The notes beneath the pieces were generated by a model that worked only from the letters and a program-made list of their open reading frames with translations, had not been told where the DNA came from and made no database searches. This document shows, in pieces, positions 27,552 through 36,232 of a DNA stretch of 64,000 nt (the first letter of the stretch is position 1; each line of letters opens with the position of its first letter). This stretch comes from an uncultured Acetobacteroides sp. (lineage in GTDB: Bacteria > Bacteroidota > Bacteroidia > Bacteroidales > ZOR0009), in the NCBI RefSeq assembly GCF_963678165.1, contig NZ_OY782755.1, positions 2,852,001 to 2,916,000 on the forward strand, in the 5' to 3' direction. Both the position numbers and the translations under genes were made by a program.

Positions 27552-27758
27552 TCAGCAAGGTTTCTTCCCTATTTCAGCTTTAATCTTTCGGGCATAGCTC
27601 TCCTTGAGCTCGTTCTTGATGCCGCAGCTGGGGCATCCGTGGCTGGTACAGCCATCCTGAGGCTTTCGGGTAAAGAGGCGAACCAGCGCCACCACCAGGT
27701 AGGCCACTGCGCCACCCACTACCAGCCAAGTGAGAATAGTTTGAATTTGCTCGTTCAT
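27552..27758 (-). CDS. FeoB-associated Cys-rich membrane protein
   Basis: A 68-aa protein with one N-terminal membrane helix (TWLVVGGAVAYLVVALVRLF) and a cytoplasmic tail holding CTSHGCPSCG and a final Cys. This is the arrangement of the small Cys-rich proteins encoded next to feoB (FeoB_associated family). It is thought to assist ferrous iron uptake, perhaps as an iron-binding or regulatory subunit. It lies 79 nt downstream of feoB on the same strand; the spacer holds a copy of the TAGATGTTAGA repeat. Confidence 0.88.
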   Translation of the reverse strand: MNEQIQTILTWLVVGGAVAYLVVALVRLFTRKPQDGCTSHGCPSCGIKNELKESYARKIKAEIGKKPC

Positions 27759-27765
27759 TTCTTAA

Positions 27766-27795
27766 GACTCTAGATGTTAGACTTTAGATATTAGA
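27766..27795. repeat. Copy of the TAGATGTTAGACTTTAGATA dispersed repeat
   Basis: This 30-bp sequence lies in the spacer between feoB and its Cys-rich partner. It matches, with few changes, the inverted pair in the nuoI-nuoJ spacer (38782-38858) and resembles 22525-22548. Internally it repeats a TTAGAtnT motif every 8-9 bp. Confidence 0.6.
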
Positions 27796-27837
27796 AAAAC
27801 CAATCGGACCCGCATTCCTTAGCCTTGATACTTGTAT

Positions 27838-30357
27838 CTATAAAACCATCTTGGCCACGTTGAAGACAATAAACGACACCACCCACGCCAGCGCAGTGGT
27901 GTAGAAAATGGTAAACAGCGCCCATCGCCAGCTGCCCGACTCCTTCTTAAGCGCAGCCACCACCGCCACGCAGGGGAAGTAGATAAGCACAAATACCAGA
28001 AATGAGAGCGCCACGGGCTGCGAAAAGACGCGCTCGCCCTTTTGTGGGCCAACCGTGTAGCTGTCGTCCTGCAGCTTCTTCATCAGCGACGAGGTGTTGC
28101 TGTCGTCAGAATCCTCCACCTGGTAGATTACGCCCATGGTGCTCACCACAATCTCTTTGGCTGGCAGCGCCGACAGCAGCGAGATGCTCATCTTCCAGTC
28201 GAAGCCCAACGGGCGCATGGCAGGTTCAATAGCCACGCCAATTCGCCCCAGGTATGAATTCTTCTGCCTTTCGGACTGCATCTCTGCATCGATATGCTTA
28301 ATAAGGCTAGCGCGTTGCGATTCAAGTAGCACGTAATCGGCAGTATTGCCACCAAGCGATGCGGTTTGCAGCGTAAAGGCTTGCTCGATGGTCTTCTTCT
28401 TCCCCTCATAATCCTGCGAATACCTTACGCTACGGGGGTAGTATGATAGCACCCAAATAAAGATTACGGCAACCAGAATAATGCCCCCCATCTTGCGCAG
28501 GTACTGTGATCCCTTAAACCACATGTGGCGCGTAGTTGCCTTAAGCGTTGGAATGCGATAGGGCGGCAGCTCCATCACAAATGGAACATCTTTATGCCTA
28601 AACATCGTCTTCTTAAAGAGGAGCGCCATAGCAACGGCCAGCACAATCCCCAGCAGGTAGATGCCAAAAAGCATCGACCCTGCATTCTTTGGGAAGAACG
28701 CCCCCAGCACCAGGATGTACACCGGAAGGCGTGCGCTGCACGACATCAGCGGCGATATCAGCATGGTGAGGATGCGGTTGCTACGGCTCTCGATGGTGCG
28801 CGTGGCCATAATGGCGGGCACGTTGCACCCAAACCCCATAATTAGGGGGATGAACGACTTGCCGTGCAGCCCAATCTTGTGCATCAGCTTATCCATAATA
28901 AAGGCGGCACGCGCCATGTAGCCGGTATCCTCGAGCAGCGAGATGAAGAAGAACAGGATAAGGATGTTGGGCAGGAAGACGATTACATTCCCCACCCCGT
29001 TAATGATCCCGTTAAGCAGCAAATCCTTAAATGGTCCTTCGGACATCGAGCCATTCAGAAGGTTCATCAGCTTATCGATGCCCAGCTCCAGCAGCCCCTT
29101 GGGGTACTCGCCCAGCGCAAAGGTTGCGTAAAAGGTTACCCAAATGAAGAAGAAGAAAATTGGGAACCCGAAAAACCTATGGGTCATAAAGGCATCTATA
29201 GCCTCGGTATTCTTACGCTTGCGGCGACCACCCTCCTTGAACGTCTCCTTAAGGGCTCCAGCCACAAAGGCATACTTGGCATCGGTGATGATGGTTTCGC
29301 TATCGTCGTTGAGGTGCTTCTCCAGCTTCTTGATCTCCCTATCGGCAATGGCGATGATCTCGCTGCCGTTGTGCAGCGTCTCCACCAGCTTGCGGGCCTC
29401 CCTATCCTTATCCAGCAGCTTTATGGCGATAAAACGGGTAGAGTAGCGCACCAGCTGATGCCTATTCTCGGGCAAGCGTAGCAGCTGCTGCAGCGTGCAG
29501 ATGGCAGGTTCTACGTCGTGCCCGTAGTTAATATGGATGTGGCGCGAAGTTTTATCGTGGTCGGTATAAACGTTGATGATGGTATCGTAGAGCTGCGTAA
29601 GCCCGCGCCCCTTCGATCCAACGGTAGGCACAAACGGAACGCCAATCATCTCGCCCAGCGCCTTATGGTCGAAGCGATCGCCGCTGCGCTCCAGCTCGTC
29701 GTACATGTTCAGGTCTACCACCACCTTCAGATCCATGTCGATGAGCTGCGTGGTAAGGTAGAGGTTGCGCTCGAGGTTCGAGGCATCCACCACGTTTACG
29801 ATTACATCTGGGTTATTATCGGCAATGTAGTTTCTTACGTAAACCTCCTCAGGCGTGTAGGCCGATAGCGAGTAGGTACCTGGCAAATCGGTAATATTAA
29901 AGGTATAGCCCTTATACTTAAACTGCGCCTCCTTGTAGTCTACCGTAACGCCCGAATAGTTGCCCACATGCTCGTGCGAGCCCGATGCAAAGTTAAACAC
30001 CGATGTTTTGCCAGCATTGGGGTTACCTACCAGCGCAACGTTGATCGTCTTTCCCAACGTCTTAGCGCTTTCCTTTAGCACATCGTCGGTAATAACGCCG
30101 TTGAAGTTATCCAGCACGGTATGCTTGGCCTCCTCCAGGGTTATAACATCAATGAGCGCAGCCTCATTCCTTCGAAGAGAAACCTCGTACCCCATAATGT
30201 TGTACTCCACCGGATCGAGCAGCGGCGCATTCTTCACCACATTAACGGTTTTTCCCTTCACAAACCCCATCTCGGTAATGCGCTTACGAAAGGCTCCACG
30301 TCCCGAAACCTTCGTAATAACGCCCGACTCTCCGGTGCTTAGCTCGCTTAACTTCAT
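27838..30357 (-). CDS. feoB: Ferrous iron transporter FeoB with fused N-terminal FeoA domain
   Basis: Fe(II) uptake permease of 839 aa. Residues 1-75 are a FeoA (SH3-like) domain (MKLSELSTGESGVITKVSG), fused to the FeoB G domain with P-loop GNPNAGKTSVFN, G3 motif DLPGTYSL and a guanine dissociation inhibitor-like helical region, followed by the membrane part with the two conserved Gate domains (GCNVPAIMATRTIES and SALPAKEIVVSTMGVIYQ). The FeoAB fusion is common in Bacteroidetes. It imports ferrous iron, as needed for the many Fe-S clusters of the nearby complex I. On the minus strand a perfect -7 element precedes it by about 25 nt. Confidence 0.95.
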   Translation of the reverse strand: MKLSELSTGESGVITKVSGRGAFRKRITEMGFVKGKTVNVVKNAPLLDPVEYNIMGYEVSLRRNEAALIDVITLEEAKHTVLDNFNGVITDDVLKESAKTLGKTINVALVGNPNAGKTSVFNFASGSHEHVGNYSGVTVDYKEAQFKYKGYTFNITDLPGTYSLSAYTPEEVYVRNYIADNNPDVIVNVVDASNLERNLYLTTQLIDMDLKVVVDLNMYDELERSGDRFDHKALGEMIGVPFVPTVGSKGRGLTQLYDTIINVYTDHDKTSRHIHINYGHDVEPAICTLQQLLRLPENRHQLVRYSTRFIAIKLLDKDREARKLVETLHNGSEIIAIADREIKKLEKHLNDDSETIITDAKYAFVAGALKETFKEGGRRKRKNTEAIDAFMTHRFFGFPIFFFFIWVTFYATFALGEYPKGLLELGIDKLMNLLNGSMSEGPFKDLLLNGIINGVGNVIVFLPNILILFFFISLLEDTGYMARAAFIMDKLMHKIGLHGKSFIPLIMGFGCNVPAIMATRTIESRSNRILTMLISPLMSCSARLPVYILVLGAFFPKNAGSMLFGIYLLGIVLAVAMALLFKKTMFRHKDVPFVMELPPYRIPTLKATTRHMWFKGSQYLRKMGGIILVAVIFIWVLSYYPRSVRYSQDYEGKKKTIEQAFTLQTASLGGNTADYVLLESQRASLIKHIDAEMQSERQKNSYLGRIGVAIEPAMRPLGFDWKMSISLLSALPAKEIVVSTMGVIYQVEDSDDSNTSSLMKKLQDDSYTVGPQKGERVFSQPVALSFLVFVLIYFPCVAVVAALKKESGSWRWALFTIFYTTALAWVVSFIVFNVAKMVL

Positions 30358-30381
30358 CTATGATTCCAATATTTAGCGATA

Positions 30382-30389
30382 CAAATGTA
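30382..30389 (-). promoter_or_regulatory. Candidate -7 promoter element for feoAB
   Basis: On the minus strand this reads TACATTTG, a perfect match to the Bacteroidetes TAnnTTTG -7 box, 24 nt upstream of the feoB ATG. No TTTG at the proper -33 spacing was found, so assignment is tentative. Confidence 0.5.
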
Positions 30390-30543
30390 CCCACAATACT
30401 ACCGTTCCCTATACCAATAATTAGGTATTTGTTGATAGCGGCAAGATGTCTGATGTAAGGTTTTCGGGATTGCCCCATACTCACCACCTCAATCATCCCC
30501 CCAAACAAAACCCAACGCGAAATGTTATACGCTAAAAATCGTT

Positions 30544-31173
30544 ATGCGAAACCTACTCATCCCGCTTGCAATGCTGCTCGGATGCGGTACACAAGCGCCA
30601 CAAAACAATACGAACATGGAAAATGAGAATGCCCACAAGTACGAAGTTGCCACATTCGGACAGGGCTGCTTCTGGTGCGCAGAGGCCATCTTCAAGGAAC
30701 TTAATGGCGTCACAAAGGTAGAAAGCGGCTACTCAGGAGGGACGATTGCAAATCCCACCTATAAGGAGGTTTGCTCGGGCCAAACCGGGCATGCCGAGGT
30801 GATCCAAATCACCTTCGACCCAAGCAAAATCAGCTACGACGAGCTGCTGGAAGTATTCTGGAAAACCCACAATCCCACCACCCTCAACCGACAGGGCAAC
30901 GATATAGGCACGCAGTACCGCTCGGTTATCTTCTACCACAACGAGGAACAGAAACGTCTTGCCGAAGCCTATAAAAAGAAGCTAGCTGACGAAAAGATTT
31001 GGGACAACCCCATAGTTACCGAAATATCCCTCTACACCAAATTTTACAAAGCCGAGGATTACCATCAGAACTACTATGAAAACAATCCCAACCAAGCCTA
31101 CTGCCAGTACGTAATAGTTCCTAAACTCGAAAAGTTTGAAAAGATCTTTAAAGCAAAGGTTAAGAAAAGGTAG
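30544..31173 (+). CDS. msrA: Peptide-methionine (S)-S-oxide reductase MsrA, lipoprotein form
   Basis: MsrA of 209 aa that reduces methionine-S-sulfoxide in oxidised proteins. The catalytic motif is GCFWCAE (about residues 40-46), followed by the family motifs VESGYSGG and GHAEVIQI. The N terminus MRNLLIPLAMLLGCGTQAP has a lipobox (MLLGC), implying an exported, membrane-anchored enzyme; an internal ATG at 30616 (MENENAHKY) would give the cytoplasmic form instead. There is no fused or adjacent MsrB. It is divergent from feoAB with a 186-bp shared upstream region, consistent with joint iron/oxidative-stress control, which is inference. Confidence 0.92.
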   Translation: MRNLLIPLAMLLGCGTQAPQNNTNMENENAHKYEVATFGQGCFWCAEAIFKELNGVTKVESGYSGGTIANPTYKEVCSGQTGHAEVIQITFDPSKISYDELLEVFWKTHNPTTLNRQGNDIGTQYRSVIFYHNEEQKRLAEAYKKKLADEKIWDNPIVTEISLYTKFYKAEDYHQNYYENNPNQAYCQYVIVPKLEKFEKIFKAKVKKR

Positions 31174-31202
31174 TAGTAACGCCAATTTTTCTCCGTTTAC
31201 AA

Positions 31203-31235
31203 CCCTTTTCTCTGTTTAGAGATGCGAGAAAAGGG
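31203..31235 (+). terminator. Terminator-like hairpin after msrA
   Basis: CCCTTTTCTC (31203-31212) pairs perfectly with GAGAAAAGGG (31226-31235) 30 nt past the msrA stop. Confidence 0.65.
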
Positions 31236-31266
31236 GCTTTCAAAAGGGATGAACGATCTCAGATTA

Positions 31267-31563
31267 TCAAATAATGTGAACTAATCTTTTTGCAATGCCC
31301 CTAGCCAGAAAAATTAGAAAAAAAGGAGATCTCGCACCTGTCAGTGTTATTACACTAACAAACAATAGAATAATAATGATTCCTAAAAAAATGAAGCGTA
31401 CACATGGAAGTTTGGTTATTAGTGTTAGCACGATAACTGTTACAGTAATAACATTAAAACTTGTTAAAGGATAAAGAACAGCGGTTTTATAGAATTTTAA
31501 GTTGTTTTTTTTGGCCAAATTTGGACTCGCTTTCAACAAGAAGTTAAATTTCAATTTTATCAT
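31267..31563 (-). CDS. Possible small two-helix membrane protein, divergent to nuoA
   Basis: A 98-aa frame from the ATG at 31563, with two hydrophobic segments (SFNVITVTVIVLTLITKL and FIFLGIIIILLFVSVITL) and a basic C terminus. Base composition is AT-rich compared with msrA and nuo. No homologue is recognised, and its 5' end lies only 22 nt from the nuoA start, so it covers the region where the nuo promoter must sit. It may be a real membrane peptide or a chance frame in AT-rich DNA; I lean to uncertain. Confidence 0.3.
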   Translation of the reverse strand: MIKLKFNFLLKASPNLAKKNNLKFYKTAVLYPLTSFNVITVTVIVLTLITKLPCVRFIFLGIIIILLFVSVITLTGARSPFFLIFLARGIAKRLVHII

Positions 31564-31585
31564 AAACTTAAAAAACGCCAAAAAG

Positions 31586-31996
31586 ATGGAGCAACCTGCC
31601 ATACACACTCCGTACGATTACCTGCCGATACTCATTCAGGCAGCGGTTGCACTTGGGTTTGTCGTTTTCGTTCTTATAGTTACCCACTACCTAGGACCAA
31701 AACGCAAAACCAGCCAAAAGTTGGAAAACTTCGAATGTGGAGTAGACCAAATAGGGAATGCTCGTAACCGATACTCGGTAAAGTATTTCCTCATTGCCAT
31801 CCTCTTCGTCCTATTCGATGTAGAAGTAATTTTCATGTACCCCTGGGCTGTAAACTTTCGGGAGCTTGGAGCATTTGGTCTTTGGGAAATGGTAACCTTT
31901 ACGCTTGTTTTCGTTGCCGGATTCTTCTACGTTCTTCTCCGCGGAGCATTCAACTGGTATAAAGATGCCGACACTTTCGAACCAATTAAAGAATAA
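31586..31996 (+). CDS. nuoA: NADH-quinone oxidoreductase subunit A
   Basis: Small membrane subunit of respiratory complex I, 136 aa from the ATG at 31586; the longer frame starting at 31502 has no family-like extension. Three membrane helices, with the conserved loop KLENFECGVDQIGNARNRYSVKY fragment GNARNRYSVKYFL and the second helix AILFVLFDVEVIFMYPWA carrying the acidic pair conserved in NuoA. It helps form the quinone-binding junction with NuoB, NuoD and NuoH. It is the first gene of a 14-gene operon read in the standard order A to N. Confidence 0.95.
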   Translation: MEQPAIHTPYDYLPILIQAAVALGFVVFVLIVTHYLGPKRKTSQKLENFECGVDQIGNARNRYSVKYFLIAILFVLFDVEVIFMYPWAVNFRELGAFGLWEMVTFTLVFVAGFFYVLLRGAFNWYKDADTFEPIKE

Positions 31997-32002
31997 CATA
32001 CC

Positions 32003-32563
32003 ATGTCTGACCAAAATAAAGAGACTACCAACCTAAGGCTCGATAACGAAGACATTACTGGCCGCGGGTACATGACCACCCGCCTAGACGTTTTGATTGG
32101 CCTTGCTCGTAAAAACTCGCTATGGCCACTCCCCTTCGCCACCTCGTGCTGCGGTATCGAGTTTATGTCGACTATGGCTCCGCACTACGATCTTGCCCGC
32201 TTTGGAATGGAGCGCCTTAGCTTTTCGCCCCGACAAAGCGATATGCTAATGGTTATGGGAACTATCTCCAAGAAAATGGGTCCAGTTCTTCAGCAAGTTT
32301 ACCTACAAATGGCAGAACCTCGCTGGGTGATTGCAATAGGAGCCTGCGCTTCGAGCGGTGGCATATTCGACACCTACAGCGTGCTACAAGGCATCGACAA
32401 GGTTATTCCTGTTGATGTTTACGTACCTGGCTGCCCACCTCGTCCCGAGCAAATAATTGAGGGCGTAATGAAAATCCAGGAGCTTACCCACAAGCACGAG
32501 CCACTACGCCGTAGGAACTCAGACGAATACAAAGAATTACTATCAAAATACGGTATAGAGTAA
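32003..32563 (+). CDS. nuoB: NADH-quinone oxidoreductase subunit B
   Basis: Peripheral-arm subunit of 186 aa that holds the terminal Fe-S cluster N2. The cluster ligands are visible: the tandem cysteines in SCCGIEFMS, the Cys in [12 protein letters not shown], and the Cys in PGCPPRPEQ. It passes electrons to quinone at the interface with NuoD. The stop codon overlaps the nuoC start (TAATG), indicating translational coupling. Confidence 0.97.
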   Translation: MSDQNKETTNLRLDNEDITGRGYMTTRLDVLIGLARKNSLWPLPFATSCCGIEFMSTMAPHYDLARFGMERLSFSPRQSDMLMVMGTISKKMGPVLQQVYLQMAEPRWVIAIGACASSGGIFDTYSVLQGIDKVIPVDVYVPGCPPRPEQIIEGVMKIQELTHKHEPLRRRNSDEYKELLSKYGIE

Positions 32564-33075
32564 TGTACACAATTAATACCAGTTTTATCGAAGAGGTACA
32601 TTCGAACCTTAAGAAGCAGTTTGGCGATGCCATATACAGCTTCGAGATAGTAGGCGACATGCCTCAACTTACGGTACAAAAGGAAAAGGTTGCAGACATA
32701 CTCGAATACCTTTTCAATACGGAAGAACTCGGTTTTACCTTTCTTACTACTCTTTGCGGTGTGCACTACCCCGATCAGGAGTTGGCATTTGCAGTGGTTT
32801 ACCATCTGCACAACTTGTATAAGAATCAGCGCATCCGCATAAAGGCATTTGCCAAAGCCGACGACATCACCTTTCCTACGGCAACAAAGGTGTTTGCTAC
32901 CGCCAACTGGATGGAGCGGGAAACCTACGATTTCTACGGAATCATTTTCGAGGGACATCCTAACCTTAAGCGCATCCTTAACATGGATGACATGGACTAC
33001 TTTCCAATGCGTAAGGAGTACCCGTTAGAAGATGCCACCCGCGATGACAAGGATGACAAGATGTTTGGACGCTAA
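32563..33075 (+). CDS. nuoC: NADH-quinone oxidoreductase subunit C
   Basis: 30-kDa-type subunit of 170 aa with the family signature WMERETYDFYGIIFEGHPNL and the C-terminal PLEDATRDDK. It is a separate gene, not fused to nuoD as in Bacteroides and enterobacteria. It packs against NuoD at the base of the peripheral arm and has no cofactor of its own. Confidence 0.95.
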   Translation: MYTINTSFIEEVHSNLKKQFGDAIYSFEIVGDMPQLTVQKEKVADILEYLFNTEELGFTFLTTLCGVHYPDQELAFAVVYHLHNLYKNQRIRIKAFAKADDITFPTATKVFATANWMERETYDFYGIIFEGHPNLKRILNMDDMDYFPMRKEYPLEDATRDDKDDKMFGR

Positions 33076-33101
33076 CCGTCGAATACCTAGACATTGATAC
33101 A

Positions 33102-34337
33102 ATGATGAAAAACGATAATAACATGGTTCATCCATCAGACGATGTGGTAAAAAGCGAGCAACTCGAATACAATACGATAAACCTCGGTCCTACCCACCCT
33201 GCAACGCACGGTATCTTTCAGAACGTGCTCACGATGGATGGCGAATACATAGTAGACTCGGAGCAAACTATAGGGTATATACACCGAGCCTTCGAGAAAA
33301 TCGCCGAAAGAAGGGCATTCTACCAGATTACCCCTTTAACTGACCGAATGAACTACTGCTCCTCTCCTATCAACAACATGGGATGGCACATGACCGTGGA
33401 AAAACTCCTTGGAATTGAGCTTCCAAAGCGAGTCGAATATATGCGCGTTATCATTATGGAACTTTCTCGCATTACCGACCACCTGGTTTGCAACAGTGTA
33501 ATTGGGGTAGATACAGGTGCACTTACCCCATTCTGCTACATCTTTCAGGCAAGAGAGTGGGCTTACGAGGTTTTCGAAGAGATTTCAGGCTCGCGCTTAA
33601 CCACCAACATTGGACGTATTGGTGGATTTGAACGCAACTTCAGCCAAAGGGCTTGGGATAAACTCAACTTCTTTATGGAGAACTACCCTCCTATGCTCAA
33701 GGAGTTCGAAGACCTGCTGATGCGAAACCGCATTTTTATGGATAGGACTATCGGTACAGGATCAATATCTGCCGAAAGAGCGCTAAACTATGGTTTTACA
33801 GGACCAAACCTCAGAGCTGCCGGTGTCGATTACGATGTTAGGGTGATGAATCCCTACTCGTCGTACGAAGATTTTGACTTCATCATTCCTGTCGGTCAAA
33901 ATGGCGATACCTACGACCGCTTTATGGTGCGTGAAGAGGAAATGTGGCAAAGCCTAAGCATTATTCGTCAGGCGATGGAGAAACTCGACAAGATGGGCGA
34001 TAAGGAAACATTTAGGGCTGATGCTCCTGATTTTGTTCTTCCTCCAAAAGAAAAGGTGTACAACAACATGGAGGCACTTATTTACCACTTTAAGCAGGTT
34101 ATGGGCGAGATGCCAATCCCAACAACCGAGATTTACCACTCTGTCGAAGGTGGAAATGGCGAGCTAGGATTCTACCTCATTGCCGATGGAACTCGTACTC
34201 CTTACAGGCTACACTTCCGCCGTCCATGCTTCATATACTACCAAGCTTATCCCGAAATGATAAAAGGAGGACTACTCTCTGATGCAATTGTAACCATGAG
34301 TAGCCTCAACGTTATTGCCGGGGAGCTGGATGCATAG
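33102..34337 (+). CDS. nuoD: NADH-quinone oxidoreductase subunit D
   Basis: 49-kDa-type subunit of 411 aa, related to the large subunit of NiFe hydrogenases but without Ni-binding cysteines. The quinone-site motif LGPTHPATHG with its His pair is near residue 30, and ELSRITDHLV and RIGGFERNFS are further family signatures. Two ATGs stand in tandem (33102, 33105); the first ten residues are not conserved. It forms the quinone pocket with NuoB. Confidence 0.96.
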   Translation: MMKNDNNMVHPSDDVVKSEQLEYNTINLGPTHPATHGIFQNVLTMDGEYIVDSEQTIGYIHRAFEKIAERRAFYQITPLTDRMNYCSSPINNMGWHMTVEKLLGIELPKRVEYMRVIIMELSRITDHLVCNSVIGVDTGALTPFCYIFQAREWAYEVFEEISGSRLTTNIGRIGGFERNFSQRAWDKLNFFMENYPPMLKEFEDLLMRNRIFMDRTIGTGSISAERALNYGFTGPNLRAAGVDYDVRVMNPYSSYEDFDFIIPVGQNGDTYDRFMVREEEMWQSLSIIRQAMEKLDKMGDKETFRADAPDFVLPPKEKVYNNMEALIYHFKQVMGEMPIPTTEIYHSVEGGNGELGFYLIADGTRTPYRLHFRRPCFIYYQAYPEMIKGGLLSDAIVTMSSLNVIAGELDA

Positions 34338-34375
34338 TAAACCTGCCGTAGCAAAATTGAAAAAAGAAGTAACCA

Positions 34376-34903
34376 ATGAATAATACAGCACAACCACAAT
34401 TTTCGCCAGAATCTCTAGAGCTGGTTGAAAAGATAAAGAAGCGCTACCCTGCAGGCAAAGAGCGTTCGGCGTTGCTGCCTATACTGCACATAGCGCAAGC
34501 AGAGTTCAGTGGATGGCTAAGTACAGAAACGATGGACTATGTTGCATCGCTCCTAGGCATCCTGCCCATAGAGGTGTACGAGGTTGCCACCTTCTACACC
34601 ATGTACAACCTCGAACCTACAGGCAACTGCGTTATCGAAGTATGTCAAACAGGTCCCTGCCAGCTAAAAGGAGCAGGCGACATCATCAAGCATTTTGAGA
34701 ATAAGCTAGGAATCAAGGTGGGCGAAACCACAGCTGATGGCAAGTTTACCCTTCGTGGAGTTGAATGTCTTGCCGCTTGCGGAACGGCTCCTGTAATGAA
34801 GGTGGGCTGGGACTACCACGAAAATCTCACCACCGAAAAGGTAGATGCTTTCTTGGAAGAGCAGATGAAGACCTGCAAATCGTCGCACACTAATCCATAT
34901 TAA
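34376..34903 (+). CDS. nuoE: NADH-quinone oxidoreductase subunit E
   Basis: 24-kDa-type subunit of 175 aa with a thioredoxin-like 2Fe-2S domain. The four ligands of cluster N1a are in CQTGPC (C-x4-C) and CLAAC (C-x3-C), about 40 residues apart. It sits beside NuoF in the NADH dehydrogenase module. Its presence shows that this complex takes electrons from NADH and not from ferredoxin through a bare complex. Confidence 0.96.
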   Translation: MNNTAQPQFSPESLELVEKIKKRYPAGKERSALLPILHIAQAEFSGWLSTETMDYVASLLGILPIEVYEVATFYTMYNLEPTGNCVIEVCQTGPCQLKGAGDIIKHFENKLGIKVGETTADGKFTLRGVECLAACGTAPVMKVGWDYHENLTTEKVDAFLEEQMKTCKSSHTNPY

Positions 34904-34914
34904 TTAAGGGAGAT

Positions 34915-36225
34915 ATGGTAAAAATATTAACGGAAAATATAGACAACCCTAATCTACACAAGATTGACGAGTACCAACGACTTGGAGGGTACCGTTCGAT
35001 AGAAAAGGCGTTGAAAACCATGACCCCAGATGAGGTGGTTGAAGAGGTTAAGAAATCGGGGCTCCGCGGACGTGGTGGTGCCGGTTTCCCAACCGGAATG
35101 AAGTGGAGCTTCATCGACAAGAAATCGGGAAACCCACGATACCTTGTTTGTAATGCCGACGAGGGAGAACCTGGAACGTTTAAGGATAGATATCTTATGC
35201 AGCTAAATCCCCACTCGCTTATCGAGGGGATGATAACCTCGAGTTACGCGCTTGGTGCAAACACCGCTTATATCTACGTTCGTGGCGAACTATTCTACGT
35301 TATTCGTATCCTCGAAAAAGCCATTGAAGAAGCCTACGCAAAAGGATTTCTTGGCAAAAACATACTCGGAACAGGATTCGACCTCGACCTATACTGCCAA
35401 CCCGGTGGTGGAGCATATATCTGCGGCGAAGAAACTGCGCTTATAGAAAGCCTTGAAGGAAAACGCGGAAACCCACGCCTTAAGCCTCCATTTCCTGCAG
35501 TTTCGGGATTGTACAACAACCCAACGGTGGTAAACAACGTTGAAACGTTGGCTACAATACCTTGGATCGTAAATAACGGTGGCGATGAATATGCCAAAAT
35601 TGGCATTGGCAGAAGCACCGGAACAAAGTTGATCTCGGCTAGTGGTCATATCAACAAACCTGGTGTTTACGAAATTGCCATGGGTATTCTCGTTGAGGAG
35701 TTTATCTACTCCGATGAGTATTGCGGGGGCATCCTCGCAGGACATGAGCTTAAGGCTGTAATCCCAGGAGGTTCATCAGTACCTATCCTTCCAAAGGATT
35801 TGATGCTGAAAACCGTCAACGGTGATGCTCGTCTTATGTCCTACGAAAGCCTTGCTGATGGCGGTTTTGAAACAGGAACTATGCTTGGCTCTGGGGGCTT
35901 TATCGTAATGGACGAAACCACCTGCATCGTACGCAACACGCTCAACTTTGCACGATTCTACCACCACGAATCATGCGGACAGTGCAGTCCCTGCCGAGAA
36001 GGAACAGGCTGGCTTGAGAAAATTCTACATCGCTTCGAGTACGGAGGTGCCTCTATGAAAGACATCAACCTGCTTGTAAGCATTTCTAATAATATCGAGG
36101 GGAAAACGATTTGTCCGCTTGGTGATGCTGCTGCTTGGCCTGTAGGTAGCGCGGTTCGCCACTTTAGGCACGAATTCGAAGAGCACGTTCGCAACAACGG
36201 CTGCACCTTCCATAACCAACATTAG
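34915..36225 (+). CDS. nuoF: NADH-quinone oxidoreductase subunit F
   Basis: 51-kDa-type flavoprotein of 436 aa that oxidises NADH. Visible motifs are the NADH site GLRGRGGAGFPTGMKW, the FMN site YICGEETALIESLEG, and the N3 cluster ligands in SCGQCSPCREGTGW with the distal Cys in TICPLGDAAAW. It starts 11 nt after nuoE with a purine-rich AAGGGAG stretch that is a better Shine-Dalgarno than most in the window. Confidence 0.97.
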   Translation: MVKILTENIDNPNLHKIDEYQRLGGYRSIEKALKTMTPDEVVEEVKKSGLRGRGGAGFPTGMKWSFIDKKSGNPRYLVCNADEGEPGTFKDRYLMQLNPHSLIEGMITSSYALGANTAYIYVRGELFYVIRILEKAIEEAYAKGFLGKNILGTGFDLDLYCQPGGGAYICGEETALIESLEGKRGNPRLKPPFPAVSGLYNNPTVVNNVETLATIPWIVNNGGDEYAKIGIGRSTGTKLISASGHINKPGVYEIAMGILVEEFIYSDEYCGGILAGHELKAVIPGGSSVPILPKDLMLKTVNGDARLMSYESLADGGFETGTMLGSGGFIVMDETTCIVRNTLNFARFYHHESCGQCSPCREGTGWLEKILHRFEYGGASMKDINLLVSISNNIEGKTICPLGDAAAWPVGSAVRHFRHEFEEHVRNNGCTFHNQH

Positions 36226-36232
36226 AAGTAAA

